A stretch of 64,000 nucleotides of DNA, taken from JAGWRI01 sp963728785 (GTDB taxonomy: Bacteria > Gemmatimonadota > Gemmatimonadetes > Gemmatimonadales > Gemmatimonadaceae). Made by a program: the position numbers and the translations under genes. Shown in pieces: positions 32,552 through 41,614 of this stretch; positions within the stretch are counted from its first letter, which is position 1; the number at the start of each line of letters is the position of its first letter. The stretch spans positions 1 to 64,000 of the forward strand of contig CAVSKV010000003.1 in the NCBI GenBank assembly GCA_963728785.1, given 5' to 3'. The notes under the pieces are model-generated. The model was not told the DNA's origin, did no database searches, and saw only the letters and a list, made by a program, of their open reading frames with translations.

Positions 32552-34321
32552 ATGACCCCGCAAACGATTCCCCAGGCACTCGAGCGCACGGCACGGGAGT
32601 GCGCCGACCTCCCGGCGCTCCGATGGAAGGAAGACGGTGCGTGGCAATCGCTCTCCTGGAGCGCCTACCGCCAGCAGGTGCACCTCGCCGCGCGCGGCTT
32701 CCTGTCGCTGGGCCTAGAGCCGGGCAAGGGCGTGGCCATCATTGGCTACAACTGTCCCGAATGGTTGGTCGCCGATCTGGCGGCCGTCCATGCGGGCGGA
32801 CTGCCGAGCGGCATCTATGCCACATGTACGGCAGAACAATGCCAGTACGTGGCGCACCACTGCCAGGCGCAGATTGCCGTGGTCGAGAATGACGAGCAGC
32901 TAGCCAAGTTCATGAGCGTGCGACACGAGCTTCCGGACCTGCGCGCGATCGTACAGATGCACGGTATGCCGGCTGCGGAGGGGGTGCTCGCATGGCCCGA
33001 CCTGCTCAAGCGGGGGGCGGCACTGCCTGAGAGCGAACTGACGGCTCGGCTCACCGCGCAATCGCCCCACGACGTTGCCGCACTCATATATACGTCGGGC
33101 ACCACGGGTCTCCCGAAAGCCGTGATGCTCACGCACGACAACATTGTTTGGACGGCGAGCACGGGGATCGCCGAGCTGGGTCTGCGCGCGGGCGACAACA
33201 TCCTGAGCTATCTGCCGCTCAGCCACATCGCCGAGCAGATCGTGTCGGTGTTCGGACCAGTCGCGTTTGGTGGGTGCACCTGGTTTGCCGAGAGCATGGA
33301 GAAGCTGGGGGACAACCTGCGTGAGGTACGCCCCGATTTCTTTCTCGGCGTGCCCCGCGTGTGGGAGAAGATCCAGGAGCGGATGGAAGCAGCGGGCGCG
33401 CAGAATTCTGGTCTGCGCCGGAGGCTCATCGCGTGGGCACGCGGCGTGGGCCTGCGGGGCGGGTATGCCGAGCAGGAGGGCCGGCCGAGACCGGCCCTTT
33501 ACGGGCTGGCCAACGCACTGGTGTTCAGGAAGGTCCGTGCGCGGCTGGGACTCGACCGCGCCCGGATTCTGGTGACTTCGGCCGCGCCCATCTCCCGCTC
33601 GACGCTCGAGTTCTTCCTGTCGCTCGGGCTGCCGGTCTGCGAGGTGTACGGGATGAGTGAGTGCACCGGCCCCGGGACGATCAGCACCCCACGGCGCTAT
33701 CGCACGGGCAAGGCGGGGTTCGTGTTCCCCGGGGCAGAGTTGAAAGTGGCCGCGGACGGCGAGATCTGCATGCGCGGGCGGCACGTATTCAGGGGATACT
33801 TCAAGGATCCGGCCGGCACCGCCGACGCGCTGGACGCCGAGGGATGGCTTCACTCGGGCGACATCGGCAACCTCGACGCCGAAGGCTTCCTGGAGATCAC
33901 CGACCGGAAGAAGGACCTCATCATCACGGCCGGAGGCGAGAACATCGCGCCGCAGCTGGTGGAGGGCTACCTCAAGTCGATTCCCGTGGTGAGCCAGGCG
34001 GTGGTGATCGGCGACCGGCGCCGCTACCTGGCAGCGCTGATCACGCTGGACCCGGTGCGGCTCGTCGTGGACGCGGTGCAGGCGGGAAGCCCGGCGCGCG
34101 ACCCGAAGGCCGCTGCGGGCTGCGAGCGGTTCCGGGCCTACGTGCAGGCACAGATCGACGCCGTGAACACCCGGCTGGCGCGGGTGCAGGCAGTGAAGCG
34201 GTTCGAGATCATCGCCGGGGAGTTCACCGTCGACGGGGGTGAACTGACCCCGTCCCTCAAGGTGCGGCGCCGCTTTGTAGTTGAGAAATACGCGCAGGAG
34301 ATCGAGCGACTGTTCGCCTAG
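32552..34321 (+). CDS. Long-chain-fatty-acid-CoA ligase (AMP-forming)
   Basis: The 589-residue adenylating enzyme activates fatty acids to acyl-CoA. It has the P-loop YTSGTTGLPKAVMLTH near residue 180, EVYGMSECTGPGTIS, the hinge TDRKKDLIITAGGENIAP with the catalytic lid Lys region near 450, and the HSGDIG motif. It is of the longer FadD15/FAA-like branch, as judged by the extended PRVWEKIQERM region. The ATG at 32552 is preferred over an upstream in-frame start. An acyl-CoA dehydrogenase gene lies convergent just downstream, consistent with fatty-acid breakdown. Confidence 0.93.
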   Translation: MTPQTIPQALERTARECADLPALRWKEDGAWQSLSWSAYRQQVHLAARGFLSLGLEPGKGVAIIGYNCPEWLVADLAAVHAGGLPSGIYATCTAEQCQYVAHHCQAQIAVVENDEQLAKFMSVRHELPDLRAIVQMHGMPAAEGVLAWPDLLKRGAALPESELTARLTAQSPHDVAALIYTSGTTGLPKAVMLTHDNIVWTASTGIAELGLRAGDNILSYLPLSHIAEQIVSVFGPVAFGGCTWFAESMEKLGDNLREVRPDFFLGVPRVWEKIQERMEAAGAQNSGLRRRLIAWARGVGLRGGYAEQEGRPRPALYGLANALVFRKVRARLGLDRARILVTSAAPISRSTLEFFLSLGLPVCEVYGMSECTGPGTISTPRRYRTGKAGFVFPGAELKVAADGEICMRGRHVFRGYFKDPAGTADALDAEGWLHSGDIGNLDAEGFLEITDRKKDLIITAGGENIAPQLVEGYLKSIPVVSQAVVIGDRRRYLAALITLDPVRLVVDAVQAGSPARDPKAAAGCERFRAYVQAQIDAVNTRLARVQAVKRFEIIAGEFTVDGGELTPSLKVRRRFVVEKYAQEIERLFA

Positions 34322-34343
34322 GGCCGCCCGGTACGCGCACGGC

Positions 34344-35510
34344 CTACTTCAGCATCTGCTTGGCGATCGTCTGCAGTTGCATGTTGGACGTGCCCTCGTA
34401 GATCGCGCCGATCTTGGCGTCGCGGTAGAACTTCTCGGCGGGGAAATCCTTGGTATACCCGTAGCCGCCGAACAACTCGAGCGACACCGATGTCACACGT
34501 TCGCAGACCTGCGAGCTATACAGCTTGGCCATGGCGCCTTCCATGGCGATGTCGTGGCCGGCGTCCTTGAGCCGCGCCGCGTTGTACACCATCAGCCGCG
34601 CCGCCTCGACCTCTGTGCGCGCCTGCGCGAGTTGGAACTGGATGCCCTGGAAGTCGGCCAGCGGCTTGCCGAACTGCTTGCGTTCCTTCACGTACCCGGT
34701 GGCCGCCCGGAGCGCGCCCTGCGCCACGCCGATCATCTGTGCGCCGATGCCGATGCGTCCCTCGTTGAGCGTTTCGATGGCGACCTTGTACCCCTGGCCC
34801 ACCGGACCGAGCACGTTCTGCGCCGGCACTTCCACCCCGTCGAGGATCAATTCCGTGGTGCTCGACGCGCGGATGCCCATCTTGTCTTCCTTTCGGCCCA
34901 CGCTGAAGCCGGGAAAGCCGCGCTCGACGACGAACGCCGTGATCCCCTTGTAGCCGGCGCCCGGGTTCGCATTGGCAAAGATGACGTAGATCTGCGCTTC
35001 AGCGCCGTTGGTGATCCATATCTTCCGGCCGTTGAGGATCCAGACGTCGCCCTTCTGCTCGGCGCGCGTGGCCATGCCGAACGCATCTGACCCGGAACCG
35101 GGTTCGGAGAGCGCGTAGGCGCCCACCGTGCCGCCGGTGAGACGGGGAAGGTAGGTGGACTTGAGGTAATCGCTGCCGTAGCTGCGGATGGGATAGTTGA
35201 CCAGCGTGTTCTGCACGTCGATCTGGATGGCGGCTGAGGCGTCGATCTTGCTGACCTCCTCGACGGCCAGCGTCACCATCATAAGCGAACCGGCCGCGCC
35301 GCCGTACTCCTCGGCCACCTCGATGCCCATGAGCCCCATCTCAGCGAACGCGTTGGTGAGTTCGGGGTCGATCTTGCCGGCGCTCTCCATCTGCTTGACT
35401 CGCGGACGAACCATCTCCTCGGCCATCGCCGCGACCGCATCGCGGAACATGAGTTCGTCGTCGGAGAGGACGGTGAGCGGGCTGCGACTGGTTTCGGAAT
35501 CGACGGACAT
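34344..35510 (-). CDS. Acyl-CoA dehydrogenase (short/branched-chain type)
   Basis: The 388-residue FAD enzyme catalyses the first dehydrogenation of beta-oxidation. Motifs in order are AYALSEPGSGSDAF (FAD/substrate loop), WITNGAEAQIYVIF, RKQFGKPLADFQGIQF and the C-terminal YEGTSNMQLQTIAK with the catalytic Glu near residue 371. Placement of the Glu there fits short-chain or branched-chain enzymes. It has no signal peptide. A TATATT element lies about 30 bp before its ATG. Confidence 0.93.
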   Translation of the reverse strand: MSVDSETSRSPLTVLSDDELMFRDAVAAMAEEMVRPRVKQMESAGKIDPELTNAFAEMGLMGIEVAEEYGGAAGSLMMVTLAVEEVSKIDASAAIQIDVQNTLVNYPIRSYGSDYLKSTYLPRLTGGTVGAYALSEPGSGSDAFGMATRAEQKGDVWILNGRKIWITNGAEAQIYVIFANANPGAGYKGITAFVVERGFPGFSVGRKEDKMGIRASSTTELILDGVEVPAQNVLGPVGQGYKVAIETLNEGRIGIGAQMIGVAQGALRAATGYVKERKQFGKPLADFQGIQFQLAQARTEVEAARLMVYNAARLKDAGHDIAMEGAMAKLYSSQVCERVTSVSLELFGGYGYTKDFPAEKFYRDAKIGAIYEGTSNMQLQTIAKQMLK

Positions 35511-35538
35511 GGCGCCGGCGGGGGTAAAGGTCTGACGG

Positions 35539-35544
35539 AATATA
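35539..35544 (-). promoter_or_regulatory. Candidate -10 element (TATATT) of the acyl-CoA dehydrogenase gene
   Basis: On the minus strand a TATATT hexamer sits about 29 bases before the acyl-CoA dehydrogenase ATG in otherwise GC-rich sequence. No good -35 is visible, so the assignment is tentative. Confidence 0.35.
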
Positions 35545-35577
35545 AGACAATCGGACAGTCACGCTGTTCCACGGCAT

Positions 35578-35853
35578 TCAGAACATCGAACGAGCCGTGG
35601 TGCAGAGCGCCGCCAGTTGTTCGTCGGTCAGGCTCTGCCAGTTGGCCGGCGCGGGCCATATGCGCCGTCGATCGATGCGCGAGGAAAAGATCAGCCCGGG
35701 GTTCTCGGTGCTCGGCACCATGTCCCAGTCGAGCGCCATGCGGAAGTCCCACTGACTTTCGTCGTAGATCTCCCAGTCGACGTGATCGGAATCAACGAGG
35801 ATCCGCGCACTGCCGGGTCGCACGTGCTCTGCATTCGTCGGCCGAGGGTCCAT
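35578..35853 (-). CDS. Hypothetical protein, 91 aa, aromatic-rich
   Basis: I do not recognise the family. The protein is soluble and acidic with unusually many Trp and Asp residues (DHVDWEIYDESQWDFRMALD, IWPAPANWQSLTDEQ), which suggests a compact fold rather than a chance ORF. It has no Cys, signal peptide or membrane segment. It lies 67 bp upstream of the acyl-CoA dehydrogenase gene on the same strand and might share its transcript; about 210 bp separate it from the fused methyltransferase/reductase gene on the other side, where I see only a 16-bp palindrome. Confidence 0.6.
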   Translation of the reverse strand: MDPRPTNAEHVRPGSARILVDSDHVDWEIYDESQWDFRMALDWDMVPSTENPGLIFSSRIDRRRIWPAPANWQSLTDEQLAALCTTARSMF

Positions 35854-36064
35854 GGTGGCGTAGGTTCGCGCGGCGGTCGATCGACCGCCAAGCGGCCGGA
35901 GGGATTAGGCGAAGAGGGCACGCTACATCGGACGGCACTTCATGCGACGGCGCCGCCGGACGAACGCGCTCTCATCATACTGCGCGGCGAATGATGCGCC
36001 AAGAGGTTTAACCAGTTCCCGGGCAGCACTCGGTGCGTTCCCGGATCAGCGAAGCGTGGGGGCC

Positions 36065-37933
36065 CTAGCGGCTCAATACCTGCAGGGCGAGGTCCACCTT
36101 GCCGAATGGCGCGGACACTTGGGCGCCCTGAACCACCGGGCGGACCCGATCGAGCATCTCGCGCGCGATGGCGATGCCCTCGGCCACGGCGTGGTCGCGC
36201 GATCGTTCGTTGGCGCGGCGCATGCGGGCCACAACCGCATCGGGCACCGCGACCCCCGGGACCTCGTTGGCCAGGAACTCGGCGTTGCGCACCGAGGTGA
36301 GCGGCCAGATGCCGGCAACTACGGGGATCGGAACGTGGGCGATCCGCACCATGAAACGTTCCAGTTGCTCGACGTCGAACACCGGCTGAGTGATGGCGAA
36401 TTCGGCGCCGGCGGCGACTTTCCATTCGAAACGCTTCAGTTCGTGGTCGAGATCGACGGCGGCGGGGTTCACGCCCACGCCGATCACGAAGCGCGTGGGT
36501 TCTCCGATCTGGTTACCGCCGGGGTCGAGTCCGCGGTTGAGGTTGTGCACCAGGTTGGTGAGCCCGATCGAGTCGATGTCGAACACCGCGGTCGCGTCAG
36601 GATAGGGACCCATCTTGGGCGGATCACCAGTGACGACGAGCAGGTTGTGGAGCCCGATGGCCGCGGCGCCCAGTAGATCGGAGAGCATGCCGAGCAGGTT
36701 GCGGTCGCGGCAGGCGTAGTGCGTGACCGCCTCGATACCGATCTGCTGCTGGATGAGCACGCTCGTGAGCAACGCTCCCATGCGGCTTTGGGCGCGCGGC
36801 CCGTCGGGGACGTTGACGGCATCGATGCCGGCGTCCTTGAGGCGGCGGACGTCGGCGAGCATGCGCGACGCGTCAACTCCTCGCGGCGGTACGATCTCGA
36901 CCGACGTGGCCCAGTCGCGGGTTGCGATCTTTGCACCCCAGTGGGAGCGCTCGCCGAGCGGAACTGTGGCGGGGAGCGTGGGGGTGGAACCTACGGCGAC
37001 CGCTTCCTTCGCTTCGGGGCGCGTGCGCGCTTCGGCGAGGCGAGGGGCCAGGGGGCGGACGCCTTCGGCAATGGCGTGGATGTGAGCGGGCGTGGTGCCG
37101 CAGCACCCGCCGACGATCTTGGCCCCTGCCTGCACGAGGTGGCGGGCGTAGGTGGCCATGTACTCGGGGCTCGCCATGTACATGCTGCGGCCGCCGACGT
37201 CGCGCGGCATGCCGGCGTTGGGCTGGGCGCTGAGCTTTCGCGTGGTGAGCGGCGCCATGCGCTCGATGGCTTCGAGGATCGTCTGTGGGCCCACCGAGCA
37301 ATTGAGGCCCATGACGTCGGCCCCACAGGCGTCGAGCGATCGCGCGATGTCCTCGGGCGTGGCTCCGTAGGGCGTGAGTCCGTCCGTGCCGATGGTCATC
37401 TGGGCGATCACCGGTATCGTGGAATCCACGTCGCGGGCGGCGTGAATCGCCTGTTCGACCTCGTGCAGGTCGCCAAAAGTCTCGAGAATGAACAACTCGG
37501 CGCCGCCGTCGCGCAGTCCCTCGATCTGTTCGCGGAAGTAGCCGCGGGCCTCGTCGAGGCTGGTCGGCCCAAAGGGCTCGAGGCGCAAGCCGAGCGGCCC
37601 GACCGCGCCGGCCACGAGCACATCACGGTCGCCAGCGACCTCGCGGGCGATATGCGCCGCGGCGCGATTCAATTCATGCACCTGCGATTCCAATCCGTAC
37701 TGGGCGAGTTTGATGCGGTTGGCGCCGAAGCTGTTGGTCTCCAACGCCTGGGCGCCGGCGCGCAGGTATTCCTGGTGAATGCCGCGGATGAGTTCGGGGG
37801 CGCGGACGTTGAGTTCGTCATAGCACTGGTTGATGAACACGCCGCGCGCATAGAGCATCGTGCCCATGGCACCGTCGAACACGATGATGCGTCCGGGGTC
37901 GAGGAACCGTTGCTGCGAGTAGGGGGTGCTCAT
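36065..37933 (-). CDS. Fused homocysteine S-methyltransferase / methylenetetrahydrofolate reductase (YitJ-like)
   Basis: The 622-residue bifunctional protein has an N-terminal homocysteine methyltransferase barrel (about 15-300) with the zinc Cys residues in GLNCSVGP near 212 and GGCCGTTP near 276, and a C-terminal MetF-type reductase (about 325-615; VEIVPPRGVDASRM, NLLVVTGDPPK, FAITQPVFDVEQ). It should make 5-methyl-THF for MetH and may also methylate homocysteine from another donor. Its ATG overlaps the metH stop (ATGA), so translation is coupled to methionine synthase. Confidence 0.93.
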   Translation of the reverse strand: MSTPYSQQRFLDPGRIIVFDGAMGTMLYARGVFINQCYDELNVRAPELIRGIHQEYLRAGAQALETNSFGANRIKLAQYGLESQVHELNRAAAHIAREVAGDRDVLVAGAVGPLGLRLEPFGPTSLDEARGYFREQIEGLRDGGAELFILETFGDLHEVEQAIHAARDVDSTIPVIAQMTIGTDGLTPYGATPEDIARSLDACGADVMGLNCSVGPQTILEAIERMAPLTTRKLSAQPNAGMPRDVGGRSMYMASPEYMATYARHLVQAGAKIVGGCCGTTPAHIHAIAEGVRPLAPRLAEARTRPEAKEAVAVGSTPTLPATVPLGERSHWGAKIATRDWATSVEIVPPRGVDASRMLADVRRLKDAGIDAVNVPDGPRAQSRMGALLTSVLIQQQIGIEAVTHYACRDRNLLGMLSDLLGAAAIGLHNLLVVTGDPPKMGPYPDATAVFDIDSIGLTNLVHNLNRGLDPGGNQIGEPTRFVIGVGVNPAAVDLDHELKRFEWKVAAGAEFAITQPVFDVEQLERFMVRIAHVPIPVVAGIWPLTSVRNAEFLANEVPGVAVPDAVVARMRRANERSRDHAVAEGIAIAREMLDRVRPVVQGAQVSAPFGKVDLALQVLSR

Positions 37934-40900
37934 GTGGCCGCCCCCGCCCCCGCCCCCGCTCCAGCCGCGGCGCGCACCGCGTAGTACTTGGCTTCCGGAT
38001 GGTGCACGATGATCGCTGCCGTACTCTGCTCCGGAATCAACTGGTGCGCTGTGGTGAGGGTCATGCCGAGTTCGCGTTCCGCGGGGAGGAGTCTAAACAC
38101 CACCTCGTGATCCTCGAGATCGGGACAGGCGCCGTATCCCCACGAGTACCGTTTGCCACGTCCGCCGGGGATGCCCAGCTCGTGGCGGGTTCGCCGGTGC
38201 AACCATTCGGCCACGGCCTCCGCCGTTTCCACGGCGAGTCCGTGCAGGTAGTACCCTTCGGTGTACTCGCCGGCCTGCTGGAGGCGGTCGAATTCGCGCG
38301 AGGCCGCGTCGCCGACGGTCACGATCTGCAGCGCGACGACGTCCATCTCACCCGACTCCACGGAGCGGAAGTAGTCGGCGAGACACAGGCGGTCGCGTCC
38401 GTCCTGGCGCGGGAAGGTGAAGCGGGCGATCTCGCGCGCCATGCCCTGACGGGCAAATGGGTCGGGGTCGTAAACAATCACGGCATTGCCGCGCGACTGG
38501 GCGGGAAAGTATCCGTAGACGGCCTGGGGGCGCAGCCACCGCTCGCGGCGCGCGCGTCCCTTTAGCCGCTCGAGGGTCGGACCGAACTCGTCATGCACGA
38601 GGCGATCGAACTCCGCGCCCGACCCGCGTGCCCCCCACTGCAAGCGATACAGCTCGTCGAGATCGAGCAGCTCGAACACCTCGTCGAGGGGAATGTCGCG
38701 AAGCGTGCGTGCGCCGTAGAAGGGCGCCGTCGGCACCGGATGGTCGGCGCGCACGCCGCTGCGTTCCTCGTTCTCGGTGCCAGCGCGGATATCCTTTCCG
38801 GCGTCGGAACGCAGAAACACGTCGCGGCGCGCATCGGCGATCAATTTCGCCACTGCGCCCTCGCGGCGGCGGGGATCCTGCAAGGCGTCCATCGTCTCCA
38901 ACCCTTCGAAGGCGTCCTTGCAGTAGAACACCCCGGCGGCGTACGGGCGGTCGCCGTCCACGAACATGGCGCGCCGGCCGAACCGGCGGTTAATCGCCGC
39001 CCCCCCGATCAGCACCGGGATTTGCAGGCCGCGCTTGTCCAATTCCTGCACGCAGAGCGGCATCTGCCTCGAGGTCGACACGAGCAGCGCCGAGAGCCCG
39101 ATCGCGTCGGCGTTCACCTCCTGCGCCTTCTCGAGGATCGTATTCACCGGCACCTGCTTGCCGAGATCGAACACGGTGTAGCCGTTGTTGGAGAGGATCG
39201 TGTTGACGAGCGACTTGCCGATGTCGTGCACGTCGCCGTACACGGTGGCGAGGACGACGCGGCCCTTCGTGTAGCCTTCCGATTTCTCCAGGAACTGCTC
39301 GAGATACTTCACCGCTTTCTTCATGACCTCGGCCGACTGGAGCACAAATGGCAGAATCAGTTCTCCGGCGCCGAACTTGTCACCCACCTCCTTCATGGCG
39401 GGGAGAAGCACTTCGTTGAGCACGCGCACCGGGTGCTCGCGCACGCCGGCGGCATCAAGCACCTGTTCGATGCCATCCTTCTTGCGGTGCACGACCATCC
39501 AGTGGGCCTTCTCGTCGGGCGTCATCGACCCCGTGGGGTCGGCTGCAGGCTGGCTTCCGCCGGCGTGGCGCTCACCGCCAACCGTGAAGCGATCGATGAA
39601 CCGCTGCAGCGCGTCGGAATGCCGGTTGAACACGAGGTCGTCGGCCAGGGAGCGCTCGACTTCCGAGATCTCGGCGTACGGCACGATGTGCGCCGGATTC
39701 ACGATCGCCATGTCGAGCCCGGCCTCCACGCAATGGTGCAGGAAGACCGAGTTCAGCACGCCGCGGGCCGCGGGGGCGAGACCGAAGCTCACGTTGGACA
39801 CGCCGAGCGACGTGTACACCCCCGGCAGTTCGCGCTTGATGAGCCGGATGCCCTCGATCGTTTCGCGTGCCGAATCGACCCATTCCTGATCGCCGGTGGC
39901 GAGCGTGAAAGTGAGGGCGTCGTAGATCAGGTCTTCGGGCGCGAGGCCATATTCGCCGACCACAATGTTGGAGATGCTCCGTGCCACTTCGAGCTTGCGC
40001 TCGCGGGTCTTGGCCATGCCCTGCTCGTCGATCGTGAGCGCGACCAGTGCCGCACCGTGGCGGCGGGCGATTGGCACCACGTGGTCGATGCGCTCGCGCC
40101 CGTTCTCCATGTTGATTGAATTGACGATCGCGCGACCGGGCACGTGCTGGAGTGCCGCCTCGATCACCGCCGGCTCGGTGGAGTCGATCATCAGCGGCAG
40201 TTCCACGCTCATCGACAACAGCTTGACGAGGGCTGCCATCTGCTCCGCTTCGTCGGACCTTTCGGTGACGGCGACGCACACGTCGAGTATGTGGGCGCCA
40301 GCGTCCTGTTGCTGGCGGGCGACCTCGACGATGCCCTCGTAATCCTCGGCGAGGAGCAACCGCTTGACCTTGCGTGAGCCCTGCGCATTGACGCGTTCGC
40401 CGATGAGCAGCGGGGGTGGTTGCTGCTCGAGCGTCATAGCGCGCATGGCCGACGAGACGCGCGGCACGTGAGCCGCGGGCCGCGACTCCCATTCGCGGCT
40501 GGCGGCGGGCCGCGCGCGTACCGCGCTGACGATCGCTGCCAGATGCTCGGGGGTCGTGCCGCAGCACCCGCCCACCACGCGCACGCCGAGGTCCGAGACG
40601 AACTCGGCCAGCATCATCGCCATCCGGTCGGGCTCGAGCGGGTACACGGCGTCGCCGGTTCCCGTGTTGAGCGGCAAGCCAGCGTTGGGAATGCACGAGA
40701 TGGGCCGTCCGGCGTTCTGGGTGAGGTAGCGCACCGGCTCGCGCATGTGTTCGGGCCCGGTGGAGCAGTTGAGGCCGATCACGTCCACGCGGAGCCCTTC
40801 GAGCGTGGTGAGGGCGCTGGCCACGTCGGTGCCGAGCAGCATGCGGCCGCTCACGTCGAGCGTGACTTGCGCTTGCACCGGGACGCGGCGGCCGAGTTCG

Positions 40901-41469
40901 GCGAACAACCGTTCGAATCCGATAATGGCGGCCTTGACCTCGAGAATATCCTGCGCCGTCTCCACGAGCAAGACGTCCACTCCGCCTTCGACGAGCGCGC
41001 GTGCCTGGGAGTGGTAGTTGGCCGCCAGCGCTTCGAACGTGATGTTGGACAGGAGCGGGTCGCTGCTCGAGGGCAGCATGCCGGTGGGGCCGATGGAGCC
41101 GGCCACGAAGCGCGGTTGGTCAGCCGTGGCGAAACGGTCGCAGGCAGCGCGCGCGAGACGGGCCGCCGTCACGTTCAGTTCGTGCGTCTTGGGCTCGATG
41201 CCCCACTCCCGCAAGCGATGCGGGGTGGACTGGAAGGTGCAGGTTTCAACCACGTCGCAGCCCACGGCGAGAAATGACTCGTGGATCTCGCGAATGACAT
41301 CAGGGCGCGTGAGCACGAGGTGGTCGTTGCAGCCTTCGAGCGCACCCCCGCCGAAGTCTTCGGGGCGCAGATGGTATCGCTGAATATTGGTGCCCATCGC
41401 GCCATCGAAGACGAGGACGCGGCGGCAGAGTTCGGCGAGGTAACTACCTGGCGGCGGATGATTGGCCAT
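37930..41469 (-). CDS. metH: Cobalamin-dependent methionine synthase
   Basis: The 1179-residue enzyme moves a methyl group from 5-methyl-THF through cobalamin to homocysteine. All four modules are visible: homocysteine barrel with zinc Cys in GLNCSTGP (near 232) and GGCCGTTP (near 301), pterin-binding barrel (LLIGERVNAQGSRK, about 350-620), B12 domain with the base-off His in VYGDVHDIGKSLV near 747, and SAM-activation domain ending with KRYSWGYGACPDLED near 1110. The C-terminus is a low-complexity Ala/Gly tail encoded by a hexanucleotide repeat. A SAM-II-like riboswitch candidate lies in its leader. Confidence 0.96.
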   Translation of the reverse strand: MANHPPPGSYLAELCRRVLVFDGAMGTNIQRYHLRPEDFGGGALEGCNDHLVLTRPDVIREIHESFLAVGCDVVETCTFQSTPHRLREWGIEPKTHELNVTAARLARAACDRFATADQPRFVAGSIGPTGMLPSSSDPLLSNITFEALAANYHSQARALVEGGVDVLLVETAQDILEVKAAIIGFERLFAELGRRVPVQAQVTLDVSGRMLLGTDVASALTTLEGLRVDVIGLNCSTGPEHMREPVRYLTQNAGRPISCIPNAGLPLNTGTGDAVYPLEPDRMAMMLAEFVSDLGVRVVGGCCGTTPEHLAAIVSAVRARPAASREWESRPAAHVPRVSSAMRAMTLEQQPPPLLIGERVNAQGSRKVKRLLLAEDYEGIVEVARQQQDAGAHILDVCVAVTERSDEAEQMAALVKLLSMSVELPLMIDSTEPAVIEAALQHVPGRAIVNSINMENGRERIDHVVPIARRHGAALVALTIDEQGMAKTRERKLEVARSISNIVVGEYGLAPEDLIYDALTFTLATGDQEWVDSARETIEGIRLIKRELPGVYTSLGVSNVSFGLAPAARGVLNSVFLHHCVEAGLDMAIVNPAHIVPYAEISEVERSLADDLVFNRHSDALQRFIDRFTVGGERHAGGSQPAADPTGSMTPDEKAHWMVVHRKKDGIEQVLDAAGVREHPVRVLNEVLLPAMKEVGDKFGAGELILPFVLQSAEVMKKAVKYLEQFLEKSEGYTKGRVVLATVYGDVHDIGKSLVNTILSNNGYTVFDLGKQVPVNTILEKAQEVNADAIGLSALLVSTSRQMPLCVQELDKRGLQIPVLIGGAAINRRFGRRAMFVDGDRPYAAGVFYCKDAFEGLETMDALQDPRRREGAVAKLIADARRDVFLRSDAGKDIRAGTENEERSGVRADHPVPTAPFYGARTLRDIPLDEVFELLDLDELYRLQWGARGSGAEFDRLVHDEFGPTLERLKGRARRERWLRPQAVYGYFPAQSRGNAVIVYDPDPFARQGMAREIARFTFPRQDGRDRLCLADYFRSVESGEMDVVALQIVTVGDAASREFDRLQQAGEYTEGYYLHGLAVETAEAVAEWLHRRTRHELGIPGGRGKRYSWGYGACPDLEDHEVVFRLLPAERELGMTLTTAHQLIPEQSTAAIIVHHPEAKYYAVRAAAGAGAGAGAAT
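37941..37958. repeat. Three CCCCCG hexamers at the 3' end of metH
   Basis: Three exact CCCCCG units (plus strand) encode the repeated Ala-Gly tail of MetH, just before the overlap with the next gene. Tracts of this kind can gain or lose units in steps of two codons without a frameshift. Confidence 0.8.
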
Positions 41470-41517
41470 CGACGGAGTGCCGGAAAACGACGGAGGCCCG
41501 GAGCGAGGAGCGCCGAG

Positions 41518-41571
41518 CCAGGCGCTTTAGCGAATGTTTAACGTGGCCGCAATTTGCCGGAAATCGCCACG
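41518..41571 (-). promoter_or_regulatory. Candidate SAM-II-like riboswitch (pseudoknot) in the metH leader
   Basis: Read on the minus strand, a 6-bp P1 stem (CGTGGC at 41571-41566, GCCACG at 41547-41542) encloses 18 nt that begin GATTT and end ATTGCG. After P1 comes TTAAACATT and then CGCTAAA. P2 forms between CCGGC (41560-41556) and GCC(T)GG (41523-41518), and between TTGCG (41552-41548) and CGC(T)AA (41532-41527), each with one bulged U. Order, loop length and the GAUUU, AUUGC, UAAA and GCUAAA blocks agree with the SAM-II consensus as I know it. An alternative AGCGCC/GGCGCT hairpin (41526-41509) would exclude P2. Confidence 0.6.
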
Positions 41572-41587
41572 AACGGTTGTACATCTC

Positions 41588-41593
41588 ATATTA
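41588..41593 (-). promoter_or_regulatory. -10 element (TAATAT) of the metH-reductase operon
   Basis: TAATAT on the minus strand would place the transcription start near 41581, about 10 nt before the riboswitch candidate and about 112 nt before the metH ATG. No strong -35 is seen. Confidence 0.5.
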
Positions 41594-41614
41594 GCAGGTG
41601 CGCGACCCGGGCGG

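Noticed and set aside
35873..35888. 16-bp palindrome (GCGGTCGATCGACCGC)
   Set aside because: It lies in a 210-bp gap with no gene start close enough to assign an operator role, and self-complementary GATC-centred strings arise easily in this base composition.
38593..40119. 508-codon plus-strand frame inside metH
   Set aside because: It is antisense to conserved MetH modules and has the His/Arg-rich composition of shadow frames.
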